Part shown: positions 22,701 through 30,896 of the stretch, piece by piece
Layout: the number at the start of each line of letters is the position of its first letter
Position numbering within the stretch: position 1 is the stretch's first letter
NCBI RefSeq assembly: GCF_037963835.1
Contig: NZ_CP150145.1
Span: forward strand, 6,882,001-6,946,000
Direction of reading: 5' to 3'
Length of the DNA: 64,000 nt
Origin: Paenibacillus sp. FSL H8-0332
Lineage (GTDB): Bacteria; Bacillota; Bacilli; Paenibacillales; Paenibacillaceae
The notes under the pieces: generated by a model
Databases searched by the model: none
What the model was told of the DNA's origin: nothing
The model's input: the letters and a program-made list of their open reading frames with translations, nothing else
Made by a program: the position numbers and the translations under genes

Positions 22701-24428
22701 CTAATCCAGCTCCGCACGTGAGAACAGATCGCGGATGAGCGCGTCATCCTCACAAGCCTGCTTGAAGGCAGCCGCGAAGGCGACAAGTGCATCACCGTCG
22801 GAAGAATAGGCGCAGAACATACCCGCCTCCGGGTCAAAGTGGATTATGCCTGCCATCTCAGGCATCTTTTCCACCAAGAATACCGCTGCCAGCGAGCCCC
22901 AATCATACCCGTTGCCCTCGAAGCCTTCCTCTTCCCGCGCTGCAAAAACCTCGGCCTTGTAGCTGCCGGCGTTCAGGATTACCGACTTCCCGTTATCCTG
23001 CTCTACTATAATGAAAGGCTTCAGGTCCACAGCATCCGCTATTTCTGCCTGCTTCAGCTTCTTCAGCAATTGTTCCTTCGCCTCATCCGTGAACCGGAGC
23101 GCCCCCTCCGTCTCCACGATCATTCCCTGCCGGACCTGATCATCCAGCCAGTCCGAGATGAAGCCCGGGGCATATCCGCCTGTGCTGAATTCACCGCCGA
23201 ACGCGATCATTTTGGAATACACCTCAAGATACTGGTCACGGCTCGTATTCGGGTAAGCGCTGGTATAGAGCCAGAACTGGAGATCATACATCAAGGTGGA
23301 GCGTTCGTCCGCGTGAAGAGAGAAATGGCCCTTCTCCTCTACGATGGCGGTGCAGATCTTGCGGATAATCCCTTCTATACCGTCCACTTCCGTAACCTTA
23401 TCGCACAGCTCCTGAAGCAGCGGAGAGAACGGCGCGGACGCTACCTTCTGCAGATCCTCCTGCTTATCCTCCTCCGAGGTATCATAGACCTCCTCGTTCA
23501 CCAGCCCGCGAATGAAGGTCTCATAGTCCGGGGCCAGGAACGTAATCTCATAGTTGCTCTCCTGGTCCACATGAATCACCTCAGGTTCCCCTTCCGGGCC
23601 GCAGTGACGGTAATCCAGCATAATGACATCATGTCCTGCGGAAGGACAGTCACCGAAAACCACGCCGATATCGGGGTAGCCCCACTCCTCAATCATGAAG
23701 CGGCTGCCCAGCTCCCCGCAGAGGGAATAGCTTTTGTCACGGCCGATCCCGGCAATTCCGGATATTGCAACATGATCTTCAGACCAGGAAGTGGGTTCAT
23801 TCACCGGAAAACACGTATTGAGCGGAATCCCGCCGTTATGCTGCTTCATCATGGAGATGTAAGAGGCCGGCAGCTTATAACCCAGTTCCTGCTCCACAGA
23901 GGCAATCAGCTCGTCACTGGGCAGCGGGGACACATACTCCTTCAAGGCATAATCACTGTCCTCCCAGAAATCCGCGCAGTAGTCGAGGAATGCACCAAGG
24001 TCTCTACCGCCACCCTCTCTATTCACCTTCAAGGCCTCCAGCTCTTCGGTGCGTCTTGCCTGCTCTCTTATCTCACGCCGTGCGCCTTCCCGGCTCCACT
24101 CCAGCATTCTCGCAGTATCCCCGTCTCCCGGCTCCAGCGCCTCCGCACGTTCAAACGCATGAATAGCCTGCTCATACTGCTTCAGGTGATAGTAGGAATA
24201 CCCTATGCGGAATTGCCACAGCGGATCATCCCCGCCCTCCTTGGAGATCCTGAGCAGGTGGTCCAGCGCCTCCCCGTATTCACCCAGGTTATTGTAAGCT
24301 CTGCCTAATTGGCCGATACACTCATAATCTCTTGCATCCGGCGGAATCTCCAGAATACGGTCAACAATCTGCTGATATTCATCTTCATCATGCCAACGCT
24401 TCACCTGTTCCAGCAACGCCTCATCCAT
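22701..24428 (-). CDS. TPR-SMI1/KNR4-Imm51 multidomain immunity protein
   Basis: 575 residues from ATG 24428. Residues 1-110 hold two TPR-like pairs (WHDEDEYQQIVDRILEIPP, DPLWQFRIGYSYYHLKQYEQAIHAF). About 155-335 is an SMI1/KNR4 domain (LGYKLPASYISMMKQHNGG, GYPDIGVVFGDCPSAGHDVIMLDY, YETFIRGL). A helical region follows. About 470-575 matches Imm51 (GNGYDWGSLAAVFL, IIHFDPEAGMFCAYSS). SMI1/KNR4 and Imm51 are immunity domains that neutralise polymorphic or contact-dependent toxins by direct binding in the cytoplasm; two together suggest protection against several toxins. No cognate toxin gene is in the window. The TPR part is a paralogue of the protein encoded at 36011-36490. Confidence 0.8.
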   Translation of the reverse strand: MDEALLEQVKRWHDEDEYQQIVDRILEIPPDARDYECIGQLGRAYNNLGEYGEALDHLLRISKEGGDDPLWQFRIGYSYYHLKQYEQAIHAFERAEALEPGDGDTARMLEWSREGARREIREQARRTEELEALKVNREGGGRDLGAFLDYCADFWEDSDYALKEYVSPLPSDELIASVEQELGYKLPASYISMMKQHNGGIPLNTCFPVNEPTSWSEDHVAISGIAGIGRDKSYSLCGELGSRFMIEEWGYPDIGVVFGDCPSAGHDVIMLDYRHCGPEGEPEVIHVDQESNYEITFLAPDYETFIRGLVNEEVYDTSEEDKQEDLQKVASAPFSPLLQELCDKVTEVDGIEGIIRKICTAIVEEKGHFSLHADERSTLMYDLQFWLYTSAYPNTSRDQYLEVYSKMIAFGGEFSTGGYAPGFISDWLDDQVRQGMIVETEGALRFTDEAKEQLLKKLKQAEIADAVDLKPFIIVEQDNGKSVILNAGSYKAEVFAAREEEGFEGNGYDWGSLAAVFLVEKMPEMAGIIHFDPEAGMFCAYSSDGDALVAFAAAFKQACEDDALIRDLFSRAELD

Positions 24429-24582
24429 GCCTTTGGCCCCCCTAATTGGACACTGCAAAACAAGCCTGTCCCCTATTCCGAAGGACTGCTTATTGTCAGT
24501 ATACTCGCTATTACCCATTCACCGGAAAAGCACAAGTAGAAACGGCTACGCCTTCTTTTAAGGTGAACCCTATAACGGTCCA

Positions 24583-24640
24583 TCTCAAAAAGAGGCCGCC
24601 TCGGCCGGACACCCGGCATCAAGACAACCTCTCTATGAAC
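24583..24640 (-). terminator. Terminator of the ArsR-AHSA1 operon
   Basis: Read on the minus strand, GGCCGAGGCGGCC is followed by TCTTTTT. The outer GAGG and CCTC arms extend the stem. Confidence 0.5.
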
Positions 24641-24662
24641 GTTCAGCCTATATTCCTTCAAG

Positions 24663-25172
24663 TTACTGAATGGATTGCAGGTGCTCTTCGAGCCGGTCCC
24701 AGGTTTCGGTGATCCCTTGCTCCATCCCCATATCCATGACCGTCTTAAGCGCTTCCTCCGAATCATACTTCGACCGGCTGACCAGCTTCGTCCCGCCCTC
24801 AACCTCTTCGAACCTCATACTGACCAGTGTGGACGGCATCCCTTCCGTCTCATTGCCTTCGGCATCGGAGAAGTAATCGGTATAGTCGAATCTCTCGCCA
24901 TCGACAATCTCATGGTAGACGCCCTTGCCCCAGGATTCCATTCCGAAGAATTCCCCCTGCTTCTCATCCACACACTTCATACAATAATGCCAGATGCCGC
25001 CCGGACGAAAATCAACAGTGCAGAAGGGAACAATCCAGCCGCGCGGGCCCCACCACTGCTTCAGATGCTCTGCCTCAGAGAATACTTTGAATACCAGCTC
25101 ACGCGGGGCATTGAATACACGTTCCAGAACCAGCTCAAGACCTTCTACCCGGGAAATCATTGTGCCAGACAT
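24663..25172 (-). CDS. SRPBCC/AHSA1-family protein
   Basis: 169 residues from ATG 25172, which follows AGGAGGG by 7 nt. The START-like helix-grip fold shows LVLERVFNAPRELVFKVFSEAEHLKQWWGPRGWIVPFCTVDFRPGG, then YHEIVDGERFDYTDYFSDAEG and ending TETWDRLEEHLQ. This is the standard AHSA1 pattern with its hydrophobic ligand cavity. The gene starts 24 nt after an ArsR regulator; ArsR-AHSA1 pairs are very common, and the SRPBCC protein may sense or handle a hydrophobic ligand. Exact function unknown. Confidence 0.9.
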   Translation of the reverse strand: MSGTMISRVEGLELVLERVFNAPRELVFKVFSEAEHLKQWWGPRGWIVPFCTVDFRPGGIWHYCMKCVDEKQGEFFGMESWGKGVYHEIVDGERFDYTDYFSDAEGNETEGMPSTLVSMRFEEVEGGTKLVSRSKYDSEEALKTVMDMGMEQGITETWDRLEEHLQSIQ

Positions 25173-25195
25173 TCCTAATCCCTCCTGATAGTCAT

Positions 25196-25519
25196 TCATT
25201 TGTCTTCGGACTGCAGCTGCCGCAGATAGTCATCCAGATTGTCGAAGCGTTCATTCCACAGCTTGCGGTAAGCTTCCAGCCAGGCATCCATAGCCTCCAG
25301 CGGCTCCGTACGCAGCCTGTAGTTCCGGCGGTTAGCCGCCGCTTCCACCTCAACCAGTCCGGCTTCCAGCAGCACACGCAAATGCTTCGAGGCCTGAGGC
25401 TGACGGAGCGCGAGCCGCTCGGCGATATCGCCTACGCTCATAGGCCCGTCCTTCAGGATCTCAACCATCCGCAGGCGGGTAGGCTCAGCAAGTGCGCTAA
25501 ATGTCGTTGTGTCCATCAT
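25196..25519 (-). CDS. ArsR-family regulator
   Basis: About 107 residues from ATG 25519 (AAAGG 9-10 nt upstream; ATG codons at 25525 and 25516 are alternatives). The winged HTH spans FSALAEPTRLRMVEILKDGPMSVGDIAERLALRQPQASKHLRVLLEAGLVEVEAAANRRNYRLR. It has no ELCVCDL-type metal-binding cysteines, so it belongs to the non-metal subgroup that usually precedes SRPBCC proteins. The C-terminal WLEAYRKLWNERFDNLDDYL helix gives dimers. It probably represses its own operon. Confidence 0.9.
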   Translation of the reverse strand: MMDTTTFSALAEPTRLRMVEILKDGPMSVGDIAERLALRQPQASKHLRVLLEAGLVEVEAAANRRNYRLRTEPLEAMDAWLEAYRKLWNERFDNLDDYLRQLQSEDK

Positions 25520-25620
25520 TTCCATATTCCTTTTATTCAGCCTTTTAGTATCTGGGTACATTCTCAATATAGCTTATCAGGAATATTCCCGTCAAGGAAT
25601 ATTATTAGGATTGCTTATCT

Positions 25621-26079
25621 CTATTTAAGCAGATTTTCACCTACTTCTTCCAGCGAAGGAAGGAGATTCTTATGATCTATTGGCGATGACATAACGATCA
25701 GAATCGTATAATTCCCGTATTTATCACACTGATTCCCAAACTCCTCAAGACCCTGTGTAGAGTCGGACATGACTTTTAACAGATAATTGTGTTCTCCGCT
25801 GATGCGGTAGCACTCTACGACATCGGGATGGGCACGGCAGAAGTCCACAAAAGCATGACACTCTCTGGAGTGGAAAAGGATATAAGCTGCCGCCTGCTTC
25901 CCGATCTTCTCCGGCGAGATAATCGTCCGGTACTCCTTGATCACCCCGCTTTCCTCCATATGCTTAACTCTTTCCGTTACTGCTGGCTGAGACAGACCTA
26001 CGTTCTTCCCCAGCTCTGTCATAGAGATTCTCGCCTGATTTTGCAGATGGAACAGAATTTGCTTATCAATAGAGTCCAT
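25621..26079 (-). CDS. Lrp/AsnC-family regulator
   Basis: 152 residues. The N-terminal AsnC-type HTH (residues 1-55) has DSIDKQILFHLQNQARISMTELGKNVGLSQPAVTERVKHMEESGVI. The C-terminal RAM (ligand-binding) domain has VVECYRISGEHNYLLKVMSDS. Lrp proteins form octamers that bind amino acids or related molecules and wrap DNA through phased sites. The gene is divergent from the serine hydrolase-MFS operon; the 177-bp gap holds four TTAACTT motifs 21-26 bp apart, fitting its DNA-wrapping mode. It probably controls both directions. Confidence 0.9.
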   Translation of the reverse strand: MDSIDKQILFHLQNQARISMTELGKNVGLSQPAVTERVKHMEESGVIKEYRTIISPEKIGKQAAAYILFHSRECHAFVDFCRAHPDVVECYRISGEHNYLLKVMSDSTQGLEEFGNQCDKYGNYTILIVMSSPIDHKNLLPSLEEVGENLLK

Positions 26080-26123
26080 TGTTGACCTCTCCTTTAATTT
26101 TAAGATTATTTATTTGAAATCCC

Positions 26124-26201
26124 TTAACTTTAAATGTATGAGACGGATTTTAACTTTAATGGCTCATGTATTCAAGTTAATTTATTTTATATACTTAACT
26201 T
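26124..26201. promoter_or_regulatory. Four TTAACTT motifs, candidate Lrp-type operator cluster
   Basis: TTAACTT at 26124, 26150 and 26195, and its complement AAGTTAA at 26174. Steps are 26, 24 and 21 bp, close to two helical turns. AAGTTAA and the last TTAACTT form an inverted repeat 7+14+7. Confidence 0.5.
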
Positions 26202-26256
26202 ACAATAGTAAAGCAGAAATAGTTACTGCTTTAACTGTAGCGAAAGGATGTTGAGT

Positions 26257-27429
26257 ATGCTCTATTCGAACACCATGAACCCTAACCGTCTCCCGGAACG
26301 CATCAACAAGGTCATTGACAAGACATTAACAGACAAGCGCCTGGCAGGTGTTGTCATAAAGGTAGCATTAGACGGGCAGCTCATCTATAGCCGTGCTGCT
26401 GGTTATGCGAGCCGCGAGCTAGACCAGCCTATGCGGGAGGACGCCTTGTTCCGGCTCGCCTCGGTATCCAAACCGTATACTTCTACGGCTGCTCTGATTC
26501 TGGTGGCCCAAGGACGCCTGAAGCTGGATGACCGTGTAGACCGGTGGCTGCCGGGCTTTCAGCCACGGCTTGAGAACGGAGAGACTCCAGCAATGACAGT
26601 CCGTCACTTAATGACACATACCGCCGGTCTGACCTACCGCTTCTTTCAGGAAGAAGGCGGTTCCTATGAGCAGGCTGGCGTATCCGATGGCATGGATCAG
26701 TCCGGTATCACGCTTGAAGAGAACCTGAAGCGGCTCGCGTCTGTTCCGCTTCTCTATCATCCTGGCACCCAGTGGAGATATTCTATCGCAACAGATGTGC
26801 TGGGAGCAGTGATTGCTAACGTTAGCGGAAAGACGCTCAGTGAAACGGTCCGCTCACTTATTACTCGCCCCCTCGATCTGACGGATACCAGCTTCGTTGC
26901 CGTGGACCCGCAGCGCCTGGCCTCAGCTTATGCCGATGATGTTCCCGGACTGCGGCTAATGGAGAATCCGGACAGATTGGCCTTTGTAGAAGGAACGGCA
27001 GGCTTCCACCTTGCCCCGGACCGGGCGTTAGACAGCACTGCCTATCCATCCGGGGGAGCCGGGATGGTCGGCAGTGCGGGAGACTTCCTGCAGCTGCTGG
27101 AGACGTTGCGCAAAGGCGGTGCGCCGCTATTGCCGGAGTCTCTGGTCCGCGAAATGACGGCCAACCAGATTGGCGATCTGCCCATGCCCTTCTGGCCGGG
27201 ACGGGGTTTCGGCCTCGGGATGACCGTCCTTAAAGATCCTGTTGCCGCCAACACTGCGGAGTCCCTTGGCACTTGGCGCATGGGCGGCACCTATGGCCAT
27301 TCGTGGTTCGTCGATGTCAAGCAGCGGCTAAGCGTGGTAGCCTTCACCAATACCGCACTGGAGGGCATGTCGGGTCCGTTCACGGTTGACCTGTGCAATG
27401 CCATCTACGGCAGATTGGACCCGTCATGA
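26257..27429 (+). CDS. Serine hydrolase (class C beta-lactamase / PBP-like family)
   Basis: 390 residues from ATG 26257 (GAAAGG 9 nt upstream). The family motifs are S69-V-S-K72 (FRLASVSKPY), the tyrosine block QWRYSIATDVLG (YSI in place of YxN) and a late GHSW in place of HxG. No signal peptide is visible, so a cytoplasmic esterase or peptidase is more likely than a secreted beta-lactamase. Its stop overlaps the start of the MFS gene (ATGA). Such hydrolase-exporter pairs often modify and expel one compound; that is inference. The Lrp protein encoded divergently is the probable regulator. Confidence 0.88.
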   Translation: MLYSNTMNPNRLPERINKVIDKTLTDKRLAGVVIKVALDGQLIYSRAAGYASRELDQPMREDALFRLASVSKPYTSTAALILVAQGRLKLDDRVDRWLPGFQPRLENGETPAMTVRHLMTHTAGLTYRFFQEEGGSYEQAGVSDGMDQSGITLEENLKRLASVPLLYHPGTQWRYSIATDVLGAVIANVSGKTLSETVRSLITRPLDLTDTSFVAVDPQRLASAYADDVPGLRLMENPDRLAFVEGTAGFHLAPDRALDSTAYPSGGAGMVGSAGDFLQLLETLRKGGAPLLPESLVREMTANQIGDLPMPFWPGRGFGLGMTVLKDPVAANTAESLGTWRMGGTYGHSWFVDVKQRLSVVAFTNTALEGMSGPFTVDLCNAIYGRLDPS

Positions 27430-28679
27430 ACAACACCAATAAGACCATTGCGATGAGCAGCGGCACAATTGCTTCTCCGCAGCAAAGCCCCACTCCCCCT
27501 GTTCCAGAGCGTCTTCCCTGGGCTGGATTGATTGCTCTGGCAATGACCGGGTTTATCTGTATTCTGACGGAGACGATTCCCGCCGGGCTCCTCCTTCAGA
27601 TCAGTACGGGTCTTGGAGTAACGGAGGCCATGGCAGGTCAGCTTGTTACCCTCTATGCCCTGGGCTCGTTACTCGCCGCCATTCCATTGACCACAGTAAC
27701 ACGCGGCTGGAGGCGGAGACCTCTGCTGTTACTATGCATCCTTGGCTTCCTCGTATTCAATACCGTTACTGCCGTATCTTCGAGTTATCCTCTGACCCTT
27801 GCGGCCCGTTTCTTCGCGGGTGTGTGCGCGGGTGTCCTGTGGGGAATGATCGCAGGCTATGCACGGCGCATGGTACCGGAGCAGCTTAAGGGACGGGCAA
27901 TGGCTATTGCAATGGCGGGAACACCGCTGGCCCTGGCGCTCGGAGTCCCTGCCGGAACATTCTTGGGTGACCTTGCAGGCTGGCGTAATATTTTTGGAGT
28001 CTTGTCGCTGTTCGCTCTGCTGCTAACCCTTTGGATACTCTGGAAGCTGCCGGACTATCCGGGAGAAGCTGCGGATAAGCGTCTCCCGCTAAATAAGGTG
28101 TTTACAAGCCCCGGAGTGCGGCCGATCCTGTTTGTCGTGCTGGCCTGGGTACTGGCCCACAATATCCTGTACACCTATATAGCACCGTACCTTACTCAGG
28201 CTGGACTATCCGGGCGCGTGGATCTGGTGCTTCTTATTTTCGGGATTACAGCGCTTCTTGGCATCTGGTTAACAGGCGTGTGGATTGATCGTCATCTGAG
28301 GCTGCTGGTTCTGATTAGCCTGACTGCATTTGCGCTGGCATCTGTTCTGCTCAGCCTTGGAAGCGGCAAGCCTGTTGTAATCTATCTAGTAGCTGCTGTA
28401 TGGGGCTTAACGTTCGGGGGAGCAGCCACGCTGCTGCAAACAGCCATTGCTACAGCTGGCGGAGAGAGTGCAGATGTAGCGCAATCCATGCTTGTAACCG
28501 CATGGAATCTGGCCATTGGCGGAGGCGGTATAGCCGGTGGAATTCTTCTCGAAACAACGGGCGTTGTATCCTTCCCATGGGCGTTGTTTGTCTTGCTGGC
28601 CCTTTCGGTATGGATAGTCCGGCGCAGCAGAACGCATGGATTCCCTCCCGGAACTGAGGATATCCAGCGCAATAAATAA
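27426..28679 (+). CDS. MFS drug:H+ antiporter (DHA1, AraJ/PbuE-like)
   Basis: 417 residues from ATG 27426, overlapping the upstream stop by 4 nt. There are twelve predicted TM helices. The motif-A-like loop LTTVTRGWRRRPLLL lies between TM2 and TM3, and motif C GTPLALALGVPAGTFLGDLAGWRNIF in TM5 marks drug:H+ antiporters (12-TMS DHA1). These export drugs, nucleosides or amino acids in exchange for protons. Coupled to the serine hydrolase gene and under the same Lrp-type control region. No terminator is seen; a repeat array begins 78 bp downstream. Confidence 0.9.
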   Translation: MNNTNKTIAMSSGTIASPQQSPTPPVPERLPWAGLIALAMTGFICILTETIPAGLLLQISTGLGVTEAMAGQLVTLYALGSLLAAIPLTTVTRGWRRRPLLLLCILGFLVFNTVTAVSSSYPLTLAARFFAGVCAGVLWGMIAGYARRMVPEQLKGRAMAIAMAGTPLALALGVPAGTFLGDLAGWRNIFGVLSLFALLLTLWILWKLPDYPGEAADKRLPLNKVFTSPGVRPILFVVLAWVLAHNILYTYIAPYLTQAGLSGRVDLVLLIFGITALLGIWLTGVWIDRHLRLLVLISLTAFALASVLLSLGSGKPVVIYLVAAVWGLTFGGAATLLQTAIATAGGESADVAQSMLVTAWNLAIGGGGIAGGILLETTGVVSFPWALFVLLALSVWIVRRSRTHGFPPGTEDIQRNK

Positions 28680-28756
28680 TTCCACTCCAATAAATGTAAG
28701 GCAACCTCACCATTCTCGTTCATCTGCTCCTGGTACCATCCGGTAAAATGAGGTGA

Positions 28757-29190
28757 GGTGCACTTATACACTTCATTGGCTCATTTGGCCCGCGTCTGCT
28801 GAATTCAGGTGCACTTATACACTTCATTGGCACATTTAGCTCGCGTCCGCTGAAATCGGGTGCACTAATACACTTCATCGGCTCATTTGGCTCGCGTCCG
28901 CTGAAATCAGGTGCACTTATACACTTCATTGGCTCATTTGGCCTGCGTCCGCTGAATTCAGGTGCACTTATACACTTCATTGCCTCATTTGGCCCGCGTC
29001 AGTTGAATTGAGGTGCACTAATACACTTCATTGCCTCATTTGGCCCGCGTCTGCTGAAATCAGGTGCACTTATACACTTCATTGGCTCATTTGGCCTGCG
29101 TCCGCTGAATTCAGGTGCACTTATGCTCTTCATTGGCTCATTTGGCTCGCGTCTGCTGAAATGAGGTGCACTTATGCTCACATAACACCT
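28757..29190. repeat. 51-bp tandem repeat array, 8 full units plus a partial
   Basis: Units start at 28757, 28808, 28859, 28910, 28961, 29012, 29063, 29114 and 29165 (partial), every step exactly 51 bp with no indels. Each begins GGTGCACTTATACACTTCAT or a close variant and ends near CGCTGAAATCA. Differences between copies are single substitutions, except TATGCTCTT in the last two. On the minus strand each unit reads as 17 codons of the type MKCISAPEFSGRRPNEP. The frame is open from 29268 to 28720 apart from one TGA at 29001-28999. The array lies between convergent genes. It is not CRISPR: there are no spacers. Whether it is translated is unknown. Confidence 0.95.
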
Positions 29191-29204
29191 TATATTTGCA
29201 CAAA

Positions 29205-29230
29205 AACAGCCGGGATCCCTCCCGGCTGTT
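29205..29230 (-). terminator. Terminator of the sigma/anti-sigma operon
   Basis: Perfect 11-bp stem AACAGCCGGGA-TCCC-TCCCGGCTGTT; on the minus strand it is followed by TTTTTG. Confidence 0.85.
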
Positions 29231-29273
29231 CTGCTTGAATAGCGGTAGATTCCGCTATCTCTCCACACCGCTG

Positions 29274-30119
29274 CTACCCCTTCTTAATCGGCGCTGCGAG
29301 AATCTTCTTCCCGCGCGGGGTCTCTCCCGCGCCATCCGGCTCCAGCGTAACGGCGATGGTATCATAAGCCTTCGGGTCAAACGAATAATACAGTGCTCCG
29401 TTTCCGCCCTGTGAGATGAAGGTGCCCGCATTTACCGGCGAGTCCCCTTTGATCAGCCATACCTGATAGACCTCGGTGCCGGTAAGCTCCGGCAGATCTT
29501 CTGCCTGAAGCACAAGGTGGGTGCCGGTAGGGTCTGCGACAATCGTTGCTGTGCCCTTGGCGGTAATTCCCTCTCCTGCCGGGCTAAGCGCTACCGCCTC
29601 ATTCACCTTAAGCCCCTGGAGCGGTCCTGTGCCGGAGGCCAGCTGCTGCTTCAGCTCCGCTACATTTCCGCGCAGCTGGCCAGTATAGACCACCAAGAGC
29701 AGCACAGCAACAGCCAGTCCAAGGCTTAGGAACCCTCTGAAGCGGGTTCTCTTGGGCTCCGGGATGCTGAACTGGGGCAAGCCCTGCTCTGCCTGAGGAG
29801 TCTTCGCCGGCTCACGATCCGTAGCCCGCTCTGCAACAGGCTGAATATTCAGGCTGGTCTCCGTTCGGGCTGCCGGTGCACCCGCATTCCCGGACTCCAG
29901 TACCCGTGACAGGATGCGATCCTTCATACCGGAGGGCGGGTCTACCGGCTCAGAGGCAAGCGGAAGATGGTTAAGTACCTGCTGGTATTCCTCTACCAGC
30001 TCCCTGCATTCCGTGCATTTTGCCGCATGGGCAGCGAATTGCTGCATTTCCTCTGCCGTCAGTGCGCCCAGCGTATATAATTCGGCCAATTCACAGAGTT
30101 CCTCATTGTGTTCACTCAT
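29274..30119 (-). CDS. Zinc-finger anti-sigma factor (RskA-type)
   Basis: About 281 residues. The N-terminal ZAS domain (1-45) has H31-x3-C35-x2-C38 (HAAKCTEC), the zinc motif of anti-sigma factors. A Pro/Ala-rich linker leads to one TM helix (about 128-147). The extracytoplasmic domain (GLKVNEAVALSPAGEGITAKGTATIV... EVYQVWLIKGDSPVNAGTF... AVTLEPDGAGETPRG) is the RskA_C fold. It should hold the sigma factor encoded just upstream at the membrane until a signal triggers proteolysis. The reading frames overlap by 8 nt. ATG 30119 follows AGGAGG by 10 nt; ATG 30125 is the alternative. Confidence 0.92.
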   Translation of the reverse strand: MSEHNEELCELAELYTLGALTAEEMQQFAAHAAKCTECRELVEEYQQVLNHLPLASEPVDPPSGMKDRILSRVLESGNAGAPAARTETSLNIQPVAERATDREPAKTPQAEQGLPQFSIPEPKRTRFRGFLSLGLAVAVLLLVVYTGQLRGNVAELKQQLASGTGPLQGLKVNEAVALSPAGEGITAKGTATIVADPTGTHLVLQAEDLPELTGTEVYQVWLIKGDSPVNAGTFISQGGNGALYYSFDPKAYDTIAVTLEPDGAGETPRGKKILAAPIKKG

Positions 30120-30693
30120 GCGCATGATCCCTCCTTCCCCAGTGCCGTAACGATTTGTGAAGCTGCTTCATCGCCAGCCGGACTCTTCCCTTGACCGTTC
30201 CCAGCGGGATAGCCGCAAGCTGTGCTACCTCCTGCTGGGTATAGCCCTGATAATAGATCATATCCATTACTTGCTGCTGGTCGCGGCTTAATCCCAGCAG
30301 CGCCTCTCTGATCTGTTCCCCCGCCATCTGCAGCTCAACGAGATCTTCGGTAAGCGTGCTGTGGTCCTGAACCTGCTCCAGATTCCCGGAATCGCCAGAT
30401 TGACGAGGCAGCCTGGCATCCCGCTTGCGGAGATAATCGATCGCCAGATTGCGGGTCACTGCGAACATCCAGGTGAGCAGCTTACCCTTGCCGAAGTCAA
30501 TCTGCCCTGCATTCTTCCACAGGCGCAGGAACAGCTCCTGCATAACCTCCTCAGCAGCCATCGAATCCTTCACGATCTGGTAAGCAAAGCTATAGATGAC
30601 CCGTTCATACCGGTCATAGAGCAGTTCGAGGGCATTCGAGTCTTTCTGTGCAATAAGCAGAATTAACTGCTTATCGTCAGCTGTGTCATTCAA
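30112..30693 (-). CDS. ECF sigma factor (SigK-like, RskA-coupled)
   Basis: About 193 residues from TTG 30693, which lies 7 nt after GGGGG; ATG 30741 is an alternative. Region 2 is present as LYDRYERVIYSFAYQIVKDSMAAEEVMQELFLRLWKN and WMFAVTRNLAIDYLRKR. Region 4 reads LSRDQQQVMDMIYYQGYTQQEVAQLAAIPLGTVKGRVRLAMKQL. The pairing with an RskA-type anti-sigma factor marks the SigK/ECF19-like group. It directs RNA polymerase to its own regulon when released. TACTATATT just upstream of the TTG may be part of its promoter. Confidence 0.92.
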   Translation of the reverse strand: MNDTADDKQLILLIAQKDSNALELLYDRYERVIYSFAYQIVKDSMAAEEVMQELFLRLWKNAGQIDFGKGKLLTWMFAVTRNLAIDYLRKRDARLPRQSGDSGNLEQVQDHSTLTEDLVELQMAGEQIREALLGLSRDQQQVMDMIYYQGYTQQEVAQLAAIPLGTVKGRVRLAMKQLHKSLRHWGRRDHAHE

Positions 30694-30896
30694 TTGCCAT
30701 CCCCCATTCAACAGAAAATATAGTAGTGCCAGTGGTTCCATGCTGAAAAACCTGCGTCCACTGAGTATAACCGCTTTGCACAGTCGTCTCAACCTGCCGG
30801 CCTGACTGCTGCGAGCATCCGGCAGCCGTTATTGAAGCCCTGCCCGCTTCCATATATGATAGCTATATCATATCTGCAAAAGGGAGGATCATTTCC

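Noticed and set aside
22839..24308. 489-codon plus-strand frame opposite the immunity fusion
   Set aside because: It mirrors the codon structure of the real minus-strand gene and has no start signal or known motif. The same holds for long frames opposite araA (59618-60811), araB/araD (60884-62131) and hprK (40366-41562).
28757..29190. CRISPR array
   Set aside because: The units adjoin directly with no unique spacers, the period is one 51-bp unit, and no cas gene is present.
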